The notes under the pieces: generated by a model
Told to the model about the DNA's origin: nothing
Databases searched by the model: none
What the model saw: only the letters and a program-made list of their open reading frames with translations
Part shown: positions 1 to 5,342 of the stretch, in pieces
How the letters are laid out: every line of letters starts with the position of its first letter
Position numbering within the stretch: the stretch's first letter is position 1
Program-made: the position numbers and the translations under genes
Source: an uncultured Chthonomonas sp.
GTDB lineage: Bacteria; Armatimonadota; Chthonomonadetes; Chthonomonadales; CAJBBX01
Length of the DNA: 6,581 nucleotides
Direction: 5' to 3'
Assembly (NCBI GenBank): GCA_903886985.1
Contig: CAISOI010000341.1
Coordinates: forward strand, 1-6,581

Positions 1-202
1 AATGATGGGGCGTGGTGAATATGTCGTTGGAATGGAACCCGCCAACGGACTGGTATTGGGCAGAGCTGCTGAACGCGAAAGCGGCAGATTACAGTTCATT
101 GAACCCGGGGAAAAGCGTAAATATTCTCTCGAGATTGGTGCGGCATCCGGAGCCGACGCAATTTCAGAACTGAGACAGAAAACAGTATTAAGTGCGGGAT
201 AG
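1..202 (+). CDS. DUF4432 / aldose-1-epimerase-like protein, C-terminal fragment
   Basis: Only the last 66 codons are in the window; the gene starts upstream. The ATG codons at 2 and 5 are internal: they encode the first residues of the string MMGRGEYVVGMEPANG, which matches the conserved 'GEYVVGLEPAN' block near the C-terminus of DUF4432 proteins, a galactose-mutarotase-like beta-sandwich family. Downstream, LQFIEPGEKRKYSLEIGA is the usual final strand pair of that fold ('...F(L/I)EPGE.R.Y.LEIG'). Members are thought to bind or epimerise sugars, but substrates are mostly unassigned, so no reaction is claimed here. The stop is TAG at 200-202. A 98-bp gap separates it from the next gene, which has its own strong ribosome binding site. 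The family call is from recognised motifs and is fairly firm; the function is open. Confidence 0.75.
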   Translation, partial: MMGRGEYVVGMEPANGLVLGRAAERESGRLQFIEPGEKRKYSLEIGAASGADAISELRQKTVLSAG

Positions 203-300
203 TTTTCCCGAACGAGTGACAATATGCCGAAAGGCGGAAAGGATATGTATTTAGAGCAGCGAAGAGTCAATTACTATTACAGTCGTAATGGAGGATAATT

Positions 301-1023
301 ATGCCATCTATAGCCATCAGTGTTGATTGCGAAGCAGCGAATGTAGGGCGGTGCTACACCAAGGAGATCATTGCGATCGCGGAGGAGTTTACCGTTCCCT
401 TAACATGGCTCATATACGTTTCTGAGAAAGACCCACTGACCAACCTTGACCTCTACCGAAACGAATTCTTCCACCGAATTCCCTCCTGGCACGAAATTGG
501 ATTGCTTGTAAAATTCGAAAACAGCGCCGGTTATATCGCGGATCATAGACAACGGGGTGACCTGATCCGAATTGCCAAAGACAGTATCAAATCTCGACAT
601 ATCAAACCAACTGCATTTCGAGCACAAGGCTTCGATCTCTACCCCAGCGATTTGATCGATCTGGAAGATATCGGGATCATCGTGGATGGTTCCACCTGTC
701 CGGGTGCGCAAGATAAAGATGGGGTGACCCATCCAAAGAGTCCGGTCCAGCCCTATCATCCTGCATATGGAGACCTCTCGGTCGAGGGTTCCTCCAAAAT
801 AACCATCGCGCCAGTAGCAACTCATAACGGTGTCTGTGGCTGTCTTGATCAACCGTGGGACACAGTCAGACCTGTAATGGACCATGGGATATCGGGAGGG
901 GGATTTGTCCACCTGTGTATGTCCGACACATGCGATAACACAGAGACTCTTCGCAATGCACTCAACTATGCAAAAAGTCGGAAATCGAGATTTGTGACTA
1001 TGACGCAAATTGCTGGCGGATAA
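301..1023 (+). CDS. NodB-fold polysaccharide deacetylase-like protein, probably lacking the metal site
   Basis: A 240-aa protein with the layout of the polysaccharide deacetylase (NodB, carbohydrate esterase 4) fold. It opens with the first strand ISVDCEAAN (D9, E11), where the family has its catalytic Asp. WHEIGLLVKFENSAGY (63-78) is motif 2, and FRAQGFDLYPSDLIDLEDIGIIVDGS splits into the R-x-x-G motif (R107, G110) and the next strand. HPAYGDL begins at 153 and a late strand HLCMSDTCDN lies at 204-213. Active members remove acetyl groups from glycans using a metal held by Asp and two His. Here the expected G-L-H-V-H-F of motif 2 reads G-L-L-V-K-F (L69, K71), and the late L-H-D histidine is S208, so activity is doubtful. 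There is no signal peptide, so the protein is probably cytoplasmic. The start is ATG 301 with GGAGG at 290-294. The fold is confident; an enzyme function is not. Confidence 0.8.
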   Translation: MPSIAISVDCEAANVGRCYTKEIIAIAEEFTVPLTWLIYVSEKDPLTNLDLYRNEFFHRIPSWHEIGLLVKFENSAGYIADHRQRGDLIRIAKDSIKSRHIKPTAFRAQGFDLYPSDLIDLEDIGIIVDGSTCPGAQDKDGVTHPKSPVQPYHPAYGDLSVEGSSKITIAPVATHNGVCGCLDQPWDTVRPVMDHGISGGGFVHLCMSDTCDNTETLRNALNYAKSRKSRFVTMTQIAGG

Positions 1024-1078
1024 AGACGACAAGTTAATTAAGAGTTATAGTCACGTTGTATTTTGATAAGGATTAGCC

Positions 1079-1124
1079 TGTATTAGTCGCGTTTCTAACC
1101 AACTAATACAAAATCGGTGTATTA
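1079..1124 (+). promoter_or_regulatory. Inverted repeat with alternative pairing in the ygfZ leader
   Basis: TGTATTAGT at 1079-1087 is perfectly complementary to ACTAATACA at 1102-1110, giving a 9-bp stem over a 14-nt loop. The segment TGTATTA recurs at 1118-1124. It can pair instead with TAATACA at 1104-1110 across a 7-nt loop, so the two stems exclude each other. As DNA, the same repeat could be a repressor operator. TATTAT at 1120-1125 also resembles a -10 box, but no good -35 sits at the right distance. The repeats are directly visible; any regulatory role is inference. Confidence 0.45.
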
Positions 1125-1127
1125 TAG

Positions 1128-1161
1128 ACAGGAGAACTCCAAAAGGAGCTCTCCTGTTTTT
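1128..1161 (+). terminator. Rho-independent terminator hairpin
   Basis: The 13-nt arm at 1128-1140 (ACAGGAGAACTCC) pairs with 1145-1157 (GGAGCTCTCCTGT) around an AAAA loop, with one A-C mismatch. A run of T follows (1157-1161, then GTCTTT). It lies 104 bp after the NodB-like gene and 22 bp before the ygfZ ATG. It could end the upstream transcript or act as an attenuator in a ygfZ leader. The structure is strong; which transcript it serves cannot be told from sequence. Confidence 0.85.
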
Positions 1162-1183
1162 GTCTTTCTAAGGATCACCTGTT

Positions 1184-2146
1184 ATGGCTGAATCGCTTTG
1201 GAAAACTCCATCTGTTGTCGAAGAACTTGAAATCGCCCGGACTGGCGCGGTCATGATAGATCGTTCTGCCTCTGGCAATATCTGTCTTTCTGGATCAGAG
1301 CGAATAAGTTGGCTTCAGGGAATGGTCTCGAACGATCTCAATCACCTTACTCCTGATCACAATTCTATCAGCGCCTTCATGCTCGATGCAACCGGTCATA
1401 TTCTCGCCGATCTAAAGATCGTAGATCGAGGCGATAATCTGCTGCTGAATTTTGATGGTCGGATTGTGGAACGAGTCTATAGCCGGATGGATGGGTTCGT
1501 CGTTGTGGAAGATGTTGAGATCACCGAACAGAGTGGATTTCTTGCCTGTATTTCGATCCAGGGCCCCAAGGCGAAGTCAGCAATAGAGTGTTTTGCGAGC
1601 GATGCGACAGTTGTGGCAGCGGATTATACTGGCTTCGGCGGCATCGACGTCTACTTCAAAATATCCGAAAGAGAACAGACCCTCGAGAAGATACGTGCCA
1701 CGGATATACATCCTATCAGTGCAGAAGCAAGAGAAATACTACGCATTTCCGCTGGAATCCCCCAATACGGGATTGATTTTGACGAGACAGTTCTTGCCCC
1801 CGAAACCGGACTTGCTGCCAGCCATATCAGCTATTCCAAGGGTTGCTATGTTGGACAAGAGATAGTCGCGAGAATACAATCCCGGGGTCACACAAATCGA
1901 ATCTTTTCCGGATTTTTTGTTTCGGGCAATAGAGAGCCTGCCTCGGGAACCCGACTAGTCATGGAAAATGATGGAAATATTCGAGACATGGGGTGGATTA
2001 CCAGCTCTATTCATTCACCAACCTCACATCAAATACTGGCGCTCGGCTATGTTCGAAATGAAGCGTCCGCACCCGGTACGATCCTTCAATTGGACGGGGT
2101 ACAATATCCCGCTACCGCGACCGTAGCTGTTTTGCCATTCGTATAG
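1184..2146 (+). CDS. ygfZ: YgfZ/GcvT-family folate-binding protein (Fe-S maintenance)
   Basis: A 320-aa protein of the YgfZ / CAF17 (IBA57) family. These are tetrahydrofolate-binding relatives of the glycine cleavage T-protein that help build or repair Fe-S clusters in enzymes such as the tRNA methylthiotransferase MiaB. The hallmark K-G-C-Y-x-G-Q-E motif is intact at 219-226, continuing VARIQSRGHTNR, and C221 is the conserved functional cysteine. Upstream blocks also fit: LSGSERISWLQGMVSNDL (35-52), the folate-site-like strand AFMLDATGHILADLKI (64-79) and RISAGIPQYGIDFDE (187-201). The C-terminal barrel (about 238-320) is present, so the length is normal for the family. The start is ATG 1184 with AAGGA at 1170-1174. 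It lies directly behind the terminator-like hairpin and 24 bp ahead of the EamA gene, with which it probably forms an operon. Family call is very secure; the precise client enzymes here are unknown. Confidence 0.93.
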   Translation: MAESLWKTPSVVEELEIARTGAVMIDRSASGNICLSGSERISWLQGMVSNDLNHLTPDHNSISAFMLDATGHILADLKIVDRGDNLLLNFDGRIVERVYSRMDGFVVVEDVEITEQSGFLACISIQGPKAKSAIECFASDATVVAADYTGFGGIDVYFKISEREQTLEKIRATDIHPISAEAREILRISAGIPQYGIDFDETVLAPETGLAASHISYSKGCYVGQEIVARIQSRGHTNRIFSGFFVSGNREPASGTRLVMENDGNIRDMGWITSSIHSPTSHQILALGYVRNEASAPGTILQLDGVQYPATATVAVLPFV

Positions 2147-2159
2147 CTCCTACTGCCTT

Positions 2160-2164
2160 AAGGA
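2160..2164 (+). promoter_or_regulatory. Ribosome binding site pointing to a CTG start
   Basis: AAGGA lies 6 nt before CTG 2171. No comparable purine-rich motif precedes the TTG at 2216, which would otherwise be the first conventional start. The site therefore supports a longer reading of the transporter gene. Confidence 0.5.
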
Positions 2165-2170
2165 CTATTT

Positions 2171-3112
2171 CTGCTGAAACGCTCATCACAAATACCCCTA
2201 TTTGCCTCCCTGCTATTGATTCTGATAAATCTGATCTGGGCAGGATCTTCACTCTGTAATAAAACCGCTTTGGAGACCGTCCATCCGTTTACGCTTATCA
2301 CACTTCGCTTCGGTCCGGCGTGTTTTCTGTTGTTTCTGCTCTGCTGGCAACAGAAGTTGTTCCGGCGAATTGACACCTCGGATTGGTGGCGATTTATCGG
2401 ACTAGGTGTGCTCGGTGGACCGGTCACCTACGGTATTTTCTACAGCGGAATGTCTGGATCCAGTGCCTCCGAAGCCAACCTGGTGATCGCCGCAGAACCG
2501 ATCCTCATCGCCGTGCTGGCATACTTTCTTCTCAAAGAGCGGCTCAAGAGTGTTCAGCGTTGGGGGCTGGTGATAGGATTTGCTGGGCTCTATGTTCTAG
2601 TGATGCGCGGACTAATGCCCCGATTTGAAGGGGAGGCGCTGAGTAACTCGATCATGACTGCGGCACTGGTGTTTGAGTGCACCGCGAGTATCATCGGAAA
2701 GGCATTGACCGACAAATATCCCGGTCTGTTTGTCGTTGCCGTAGAATTTGCCATCGGAGTCTCTGTATCCCTACCACTTGCACTCCGGGAGATCTCCAAA
2801 TCTCCGGTTCACACTTTCACGCCTGCGCTGACAGGCAGTGTGCTCTACCTTTGTCTCGGCTGCTCCTTTTTTGCCTACGGAGTCTGGTATTGGATGCTGC
2901 CGAGATATGATGTCTCCACTATGTCTGGGTTTCTATTTATTCAACCGATGGCGGGACCCTTCTTTGCCTACCTGATACGACATGAAAAGTTAACCCCTGC
3001 CACATGGGCAGGGGCTGCATTGATATTGATAGGTGTCTGGCTGGTGGCGGTCACTGGCGGTCGTGCAAAAGAATTCCACGAACCCGCACCGGAACCAGCT
3101 GCATTTCCTTAG
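2171..3112 (+). CDS. EamA-family (DMT superfamily) transporter
   Basis: An integral membrane protein with about ten hydrophobic helices in two EamA repeats. Members of this drug/metabolite transporter superfamily move small metabolites such as amino acids and nucleosides; the substrate here cannot be assigned. Repeat 1 ends in the signature AAEPILIAVLAYFLLKERL followed by GLVIGFAGLYVLV. Repeat 2 ends in GFLFIQPMAGPFFAYLIRHEKLTPATWAGAALILIGVWLVA. The tail after the last helix is short, polar and proline-rich. The first conventional start, TTG 2216, would remove half of helix 1. The frame is open from 2162, and CTG 2171 follows AAGGA with 6-nt spacing. That start adds MLKRSSQIPLFASLL, giving a positive cytoplasmic N-terminus, a complete first helix and 313 aa, a usual family length. 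The gene begins 24 bp after the ygfZ stop, suggesting cotranscription. The start is inference; the family is secure. Confidence 0.9.
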   Translation: MLKRSSQIPLFASLLLILINLIWAGSSLCNKTALETVHPFTLITLRFGPACFLLFLLCWQQKLFRRIDTSDWWRFIGLGVLGGPVTYGIFYSGMSGSSASEANLVIAAEPILIAVLAYFLLKERLKSVQRWGLVIGFAGLYVLVMRGLMPRFEGEALSNSIMTAALVFECTASIIGKALTDKYPGLFVVAVEFAIGVSVSLPLALREISKSPVHTFTPALTGSVLYLCLGCSFFAYGVWYWMLPRYDVSTMSGFLFIQPMAGPFFAYLIRHEKLTPATWAGAALILIGVWLVAVTGGRAKEFHEPAPEPAAFP

Positions 3113-3123
3113 ATGTAGAGTGC

Positions 3124-3148
3124 GCCCGGCGAATGAATTCGCGACTAC
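3124..3148 (-). repeat. Degenerate REP-like hairpin between convergent genes
   Basis: GCGAAT (3129-3134) pairs with ATTCGC (3137-3142) over a 2-nt loop, and CTAC follows at 3145-3148, which reads GTAG on the minus strand. Its first 12 nt (GCCCGGCGAATG, 3124-3135) are identical to 4407-4418, so it belongs to the same repeat family as the copies near mazEF but is decayed. It lies in the 81-bp gap between the EamA and pseudopilin stop codons, a typical REP location. Confidence 0.55.
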
Positions 3149-3193
3149 TGACAGGCAGCTTAACATAATTGTTCTCTGGCCCGATGATCGCTG

Positions 3194-4126
3194 TTACTGA
3201 GGGGGGCTTAAAAGTGGCTGACGAACACGGTGATCTGGAAACTGATCTGTTCTGGCTCGACCCCACCTCATAAACTTTGCGTGCCCATCTGCGTAAACGT
3301 AATTCGCTCCGCCATTATGGCTATCAAACTTGACCCATCCTTCATTAGCATGAGGGCCGGAACCCCAGCGTACGAGAGCTGCTTCGCCTGGCCATGTGTC
3401 GTAGTCATCTTGTGGTACATAACCGAAGTCAGCATTGTTTGGATCATCTAACGCCACCGAGTTCCTTTCCGAAAACATGATTACATTTGGATCGGTCAAG
3501 CTGGAAATAACGGGATCCGTAGCAAACCCGGGTAAAGCACCTTCCAGTACATATCGGCATGACTTGTGTGTGAAGATGGAGTTTAACAGGTAGCTCCACA
3601 TTGCCGTATGTTCCTTTTCAGCCACACACTGTTCTCCTGATGGATTCACTGCGCATTCCTGACCAATGGTAGTGATTGCACCGTTGTAATCGTAAAGGTT
3701 ATTGGAGAGAATGCGAGATCGTGGCGCGGGATCACTTGGGCAAAAACACAAATTTCGACTTTTCATATATGGTTGGAAGAAAATGGCCCAGGGCTTTTCG
3801 GCATTGCTATTGCCCGATCCGCCGCCTATACACCCGGAAATCGAAGACGGAAGTGTATCAACCTGCGTACCATCGTCCAAAACGTATCCTTCGTGATGGT
3901 GATATAAACCGCCATCGAAATCTTCCATGTACATTCTCGCTCCGAGACCGATTTGCTTTTCATTTGACAGGCATGCTGTTTTGCGAGCGGCCTCCCGTGC
4001 TTGAGCAAAGACGGGAAATAGAATGGCTGCAAGTATAGCAATGATCGCGATAACGACAAGCAACTCAATAAGTGTAAATCCGAGTCGATGTCGAGATCTG
4101 CCGGTTCTGATGGTCAAGTTTGTCAT
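3194..4126 (-). CDS. Pseudopilin-like DUF1559 protein with H-X9-DG motif
   Basis: A 310-aa protein with a class III (type IV pilin-like) signal. A basic leader (residues 1-16) ends in G16, the prepilin peptidase cut falls before F17, and [21 protein letters not shown] follows with the conserved Glu at +5 (E21). [26 protein letters not shown] continues the helix in the Armatimonadota style. The C-terminal part carries H270-X9-D280-G281, the H-X9-DG motif of prepilin-like DUF1559 proteins. Such proteins are probably exported and anchored or assembled by a type II secretion / type IV pilus-like machine; their biochemical role is unknown. Seven cysteines (52, 99, 127, 129, 158, 167, 190) could form disulfides outside the membrane. 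TTG 4144 is an upstream alternative, but ATG 4126 has AAAAGGA (4132-4138) with 5-nt spacing and is preferred. It stands alone and converges on the EamA gene. Confidence 0.92.
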   Translation of the reverse strand: MTNLTIRTGRSRHRLGFTLIELLVVIAIIAILAAILFPVFAQAREAARKTACLSNEKQIGLGARMYMEDFDGGLYHHHEGYVLDDGTQVDTLPSSISGCIGGGSGNSNAEKPWAIFFQPYMKSRNLCFCPSDPAPRSRILSNNLYDYNGAITTIGQECAVNPSGEQCVAEKEHTAMWSYLLNSIFTHKSCRYVLEGALPGFATDPVISSLTDPNVIMFSERNSVALDDPNNADFGYVPQDDYDTWPGEAALVRWGSGPHANEGWVKFDSHNGGANYVYADGHAKFMRWGRARTDQFPDHRVRQPLLSPPQ

Positions 4127-4131
4127 GGAAG

Positions 4132-4138
4132 TCCTTTT
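4132..4138 (-). promoter_or_regulatory. Ribosome binding site fixing the pseudopilin start
   Basis: On the minus strand this reads AAAAGGA, 5 nt before ATG 4126. The longer frame starting at TTG 4144 would put this motif inside the coding region, so the ATG is the better start. Confidence 0.65.
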
Positions 4139-4338
4139 GCTCAATAAATCTAGGCTATCTTGTATTTGGATCCGTTGTACGATTGAGAACTTCGTACTCT
4201 TGCGACAGTACCGGCAAGCGAATCAAACTTTCGAGATGGGAATGAATACTAATGATGACACTATTGGTCGATCTTCGGAGTGTGCGCCAATCCTGCAATT
4301 CTCACTATTCCGAAAATAACATACGAAAAGAATCATAA
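4139..4338. other. Non-coding region upstream of the pseudopilin gene
   Basis: This is the left part of the roughly 490-bp gap between the pseudopilin start and mazE. I see no ORF with recognisable protein features, no tRNA and no clear -35/-10 pair, although the pseudopilin promoter should lie here. The right part of the gap holds the hairpin repeats and the mazE promoter, listed separately. Confidence 0.5.
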
Positions 4339-4363
4339 GGTCATTCCCTCAAAGGGAATCACC
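4339..4363. repeat. Isolated imperfect palindrome
   Basis: ATTCCCT (4343-4349) and AGGGAAT (4353-4359) form a perfect 7-bp stem over a CAA loop. Beyond one C-C mismatch, GGT (4339-4341) pairs with ACC (4361-4363). No T-run follows on the plus strand, so it is not a standard terminator in that direction. Its sequence differs from the neighbouring GTAG-type hairpins. Confidence 0.5.
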
Positions 4364-4406
4364 CGCCAGACACAAAAGCAATGAGTTGAATATCAGTTGC
4401 GTCTTT

Positions 4407-4433
4407 GCCCGGCGAATGTCGATTCGCCCCTAC
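4407..4433 (-). repeat. REP-like hairpin, copy A
   Basis: GGCGAAT (4411-4417) pairs with ATTCGCC (4422-4428) around a GTCG loop, and CTAC ends the unit (4430-4433). On the minus strand it therefore begins GTAG and enters the hairpin, the layout of REP elements recognised by RAYT transposases. The 23 nt at 4411-4433 are identical to 5222-5244. Confidence 0.7.
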
Positions 4434-4460
4434 AGCGGGGATTGCATGGTGTGATTGGAA

Positions 4461-4499
4461 CACCACCCCGTCCTTCGTGCACTCCACCGGAGGGGAATT
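4461..4499. repeat. Second module of the composite repeat, copy A
   Basis: It matches 5267-5308 at 36 of 39 aligned positions with one 3-nt gap. It starts CACCACCCCG and ends TCCACCGGAGGGGAATT in both copies. In this copy the missing CCC leaves only a 4-bp CTCC/GGAG stem around ACC, so it appears to be a degraded version of copy B. It follows REP copy A by 27 bp. Confidence 0.7.
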
Positions 4500-4505
4500 T
4501 GTGAC

Positions 4506-4535
4506 GGCGGGCAGACACGCAGGTCTGCGCCCTAC
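4506..4535 (-). repeat. REP-like hairpin with a different stem
   Basis: GCAGAC (4511-4516) pairs with GTCTGC (4523-4528) around ACGCAG. The outer GG/CC bases can extend the stem past a bulge. CTAC at 4532-4535 gives the same GTAG foot on the minus strand as the other copies. The stem sequence is unrelated to copies A and B, so this looks like a second subfamily with the same architecture and orientation. Confidence 0.6.
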
Positions 4536-4577
4536 ATTAGAATTGTCGAGATGGAAGAGATAGGGCAAGCCTTCTAC

Positions 4578-4586
4578 TGGTATACT
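4578..4586 (+). promoter_or_regulatory. Probable extended -10 promoter of mazEF
   Basis: TGG followed by TATACT (4581-4586) fits an extended -10 element, TGn plus a near-consensus hexamer. It lies 31 nt before the mazE start. No good -35 is present at 16-18 bp, which is tolerable for an extended -10 promoter. GTATAC (4580-4585) is itself a palindrome and GTATC follows at 4591-4595. That could form part of an autoregulatory operator for MazE, as in known mazEF operons, but this is inference. Confidence 0.45.
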
Positions 4587-4617
4587 CATTGTATCTACAT
4601 TTTGGTGAGGGGTTGTT

Positions 4618-4857
4618 ATGCAGACAAAAATACAGAAGTGGGGCAACAGTTTGGCTGTGCGAATTCCGAAATCCTTTGCTGAAGAGACGCATCTGTCTCC
4701 AGATTCTTTGGTAGATTTGGTGATGAAAGACGGGGGCGTGATGATTACATTAGTCCCTCAAAATCCAACATTGGAAGAGATGCTGGCTCTCGTTACTCTG
4801 GTAAATCGTCATACCGAACATGATGCCGGTCCATCGGTTGGTAACGAGGTCTGGTAG
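4618..4857 (+). CDS. mazE: MazE-like antitoxin (AbrB/MazE fold)
   Basis: A 79-aa antitoxin. Residues 1-47 (QTKIQKWGNSLAVRIPKSFA...) form the swapped-hairpin AbrB/MazE DNA-binding fold, with the near-invariant K-W-G-N-S-L-A-V-R-I-P block at 7-17. The C-terminal tail TLEEMLALVTLVNRH...GPSVGNEVW is the typical MazF-binding segment, ending in the conserved GxEVW. The protein should neutralise the downstream toxin and repress its own operon as a complex; this is known for the family, not shown here. The start is ATG 4618 with GAGGGG at 4607-4612 and an extended -10 further upstream. Its TAG stop overlaps the mazF GTG by one base, indicating translational coupling. Length is normal and nothing is truncated. 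Confidence 0.95.
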   Translation: MQTKIQKWGNSLAVRIPKSFAEETHLSPDSLVDLVMKDGGVMITLVPQNPTLEEMLALVTLVNRHTEHDAGPSVGNEVW

Positions 4858-5195
4858 TGGGAAACAACTATATTCCCGCTCGAGGACATATTATTTGGAT
4901 TTCGTTTACCCCTCAAGCAGGTAGGGAACAGTCGGGGCGTCGTCCTGCATTGGTACTGTCGCATGAGAGCTACAATCAAAAGGTTGAATTGGCGGTAATG
5001 TGTCCGATCACCAGCAAAGTGAAGGGATATCCTTTTGAAGTTACATTGCCGGAAGAATTGGCAGTAGAGGGAGTGGTCCTAGCGGATCAGGTGCGGAGCC
5101 TTGATTGGAAAATGCGAAATGCCGAATTCGCCTGCGTTGTTCCAGATAGTGTGGTGGATGAAGTCAGTCGTATTGTTTCTGTTCTAATTCTGTGA
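4857..5195 (+). CDS. mazF: MazF-like endoribonuclease toxin (PemK/MazF family)
   Basis: A 112-aa toxin of the MazF/PemK family, a sequence-specific mRNA interferase that acts as a dimer in the cytoplasm. It aligns without gaps to the first 60 or so residues of E. coli MazF as I remember it: the PxxGxIIWxxFxPxxGxEQxGxRPAxVLS block covers 7-35 and KGYPFEV covers 56-62. The catalytic pair R29 and T52 and residue E24 are kept; E. coli H28 is Arg here. A second conserved block, GVVLADQVRSLDWKMR, lies at 72-87. The cleavage site cannot be predicted from this. The start is GTG 4857, inside the TAG stop of mazE, with GAGG at 4846-4849. It converges on the FAD-enzyme gene across 147 bp of repeat sequence. 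The gene looks intact and functional. Confidence 0.95.
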   Translation: MGNNYIPARGHIIWISFTPQAGREQSGRRPALVLSHESYNQKVELAVMCPITSKVKGYPFEVTLPEELAVEGVVLADQVRSLDWKMRNAEFACVVPDSVVDEVSRIVSVLIL

Positions 5196-5218
5196 GAGGA
5201 ATTATGTCCTTGTCATAA

Positions 5219-5244
5219 GGGGGCGAATGTCGATTCGCCCCTAC
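5219..5244 (-). repeat. REP-like hairpin, copy B
   Basis: GGGGCGAAT (5220-5228) and ATTCGCCCC (5233-5241) form a perfect 9-bp stem with a GTCG loop, and a G-T pair can extend it. CTAC (5241-5244) gives the GTAG foot on the minus strand. The 23 nt at 5222-5244 are identical to copy A, but the stem here is longer and better preserved. It sits between the convergent mazF and FAD-enzyme genes. Confidence 0.75.
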
Positions 5245-5266
5245 GACGGCAAATGCGGGTAAGAGG

Positions 5267-5308
5267 CACCACCCCGCCCTTCCGGCACCCCTCCACCGGA
5301 GGGGAATT
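5267..5308. repeat. Second module of the composite repeat, copy B
   Basis: CCCCTCC (5288-5294) pairs perfectly with GGAGGGG (5298-5304) around ACC. It is followed by AATT and preceded by CACCACCCCG and a C-rich stretch. It matches 4461-4499 at 36 of 39 positions, with 3 extra bases (CCC) in this copy. It follows REP copy B by 22 bp, the same order and orientation as copy A, so the two modules travel as one composite unit. Confidence 0.7.
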
Positions 5309-5342
5309 ATGAAAGGTGGGGGTATGTTGCTAGGTCCGTCCT

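Noticed and set aside
281..290. Short ATTAC ... GTAAT inverted repeat before the NodB-like gene
   Set aside because: Five-base arms in AT-rich sequence are expected by chance.
400..1032. Long antisense open frame (210 codons) opposite the NodB-like gene
   Set aside because: The plus-strand frame has recognisable family motifs and a strong ribosome binding site; the antisense product shows no domain features and is a mirror of the real gene.
1056..1086. Promoter TTGTAT ... TATTAG before the ygfZ leader
   Set aside because: The spacing is 19 bp and the -10 is a weak match inside the inverted repeat; not strong enough to annotate.
4127..4144. Upstream TTG start for the pseudopilin
   Set aside because: It would bury the clear AAAAGGA ribosome binding site of ATG 4126 inside the coding sequence and needlessly lengthen the leader peptide.
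4359..4646. Minus-strand open frame of 95 codons across the repeat cluster
   Set aside because: It runs through hairpin repeats and over the mazE promoter and start, with no protein features; similar translated repeat segments also appear opposite the second composite copy.
5219..5244. REP copy B as a rho-independent terminator for mazF
   Set aside because: The hairpin is strong but no T-run follows in either direction, so intrinsic termination is not supported.
4407..5308. CRISPR array
   Set aside because: The repeats are few, unevenly spaced and palindromic with a GTAG foot, there are no uniform spacers, and no cas genes are present.
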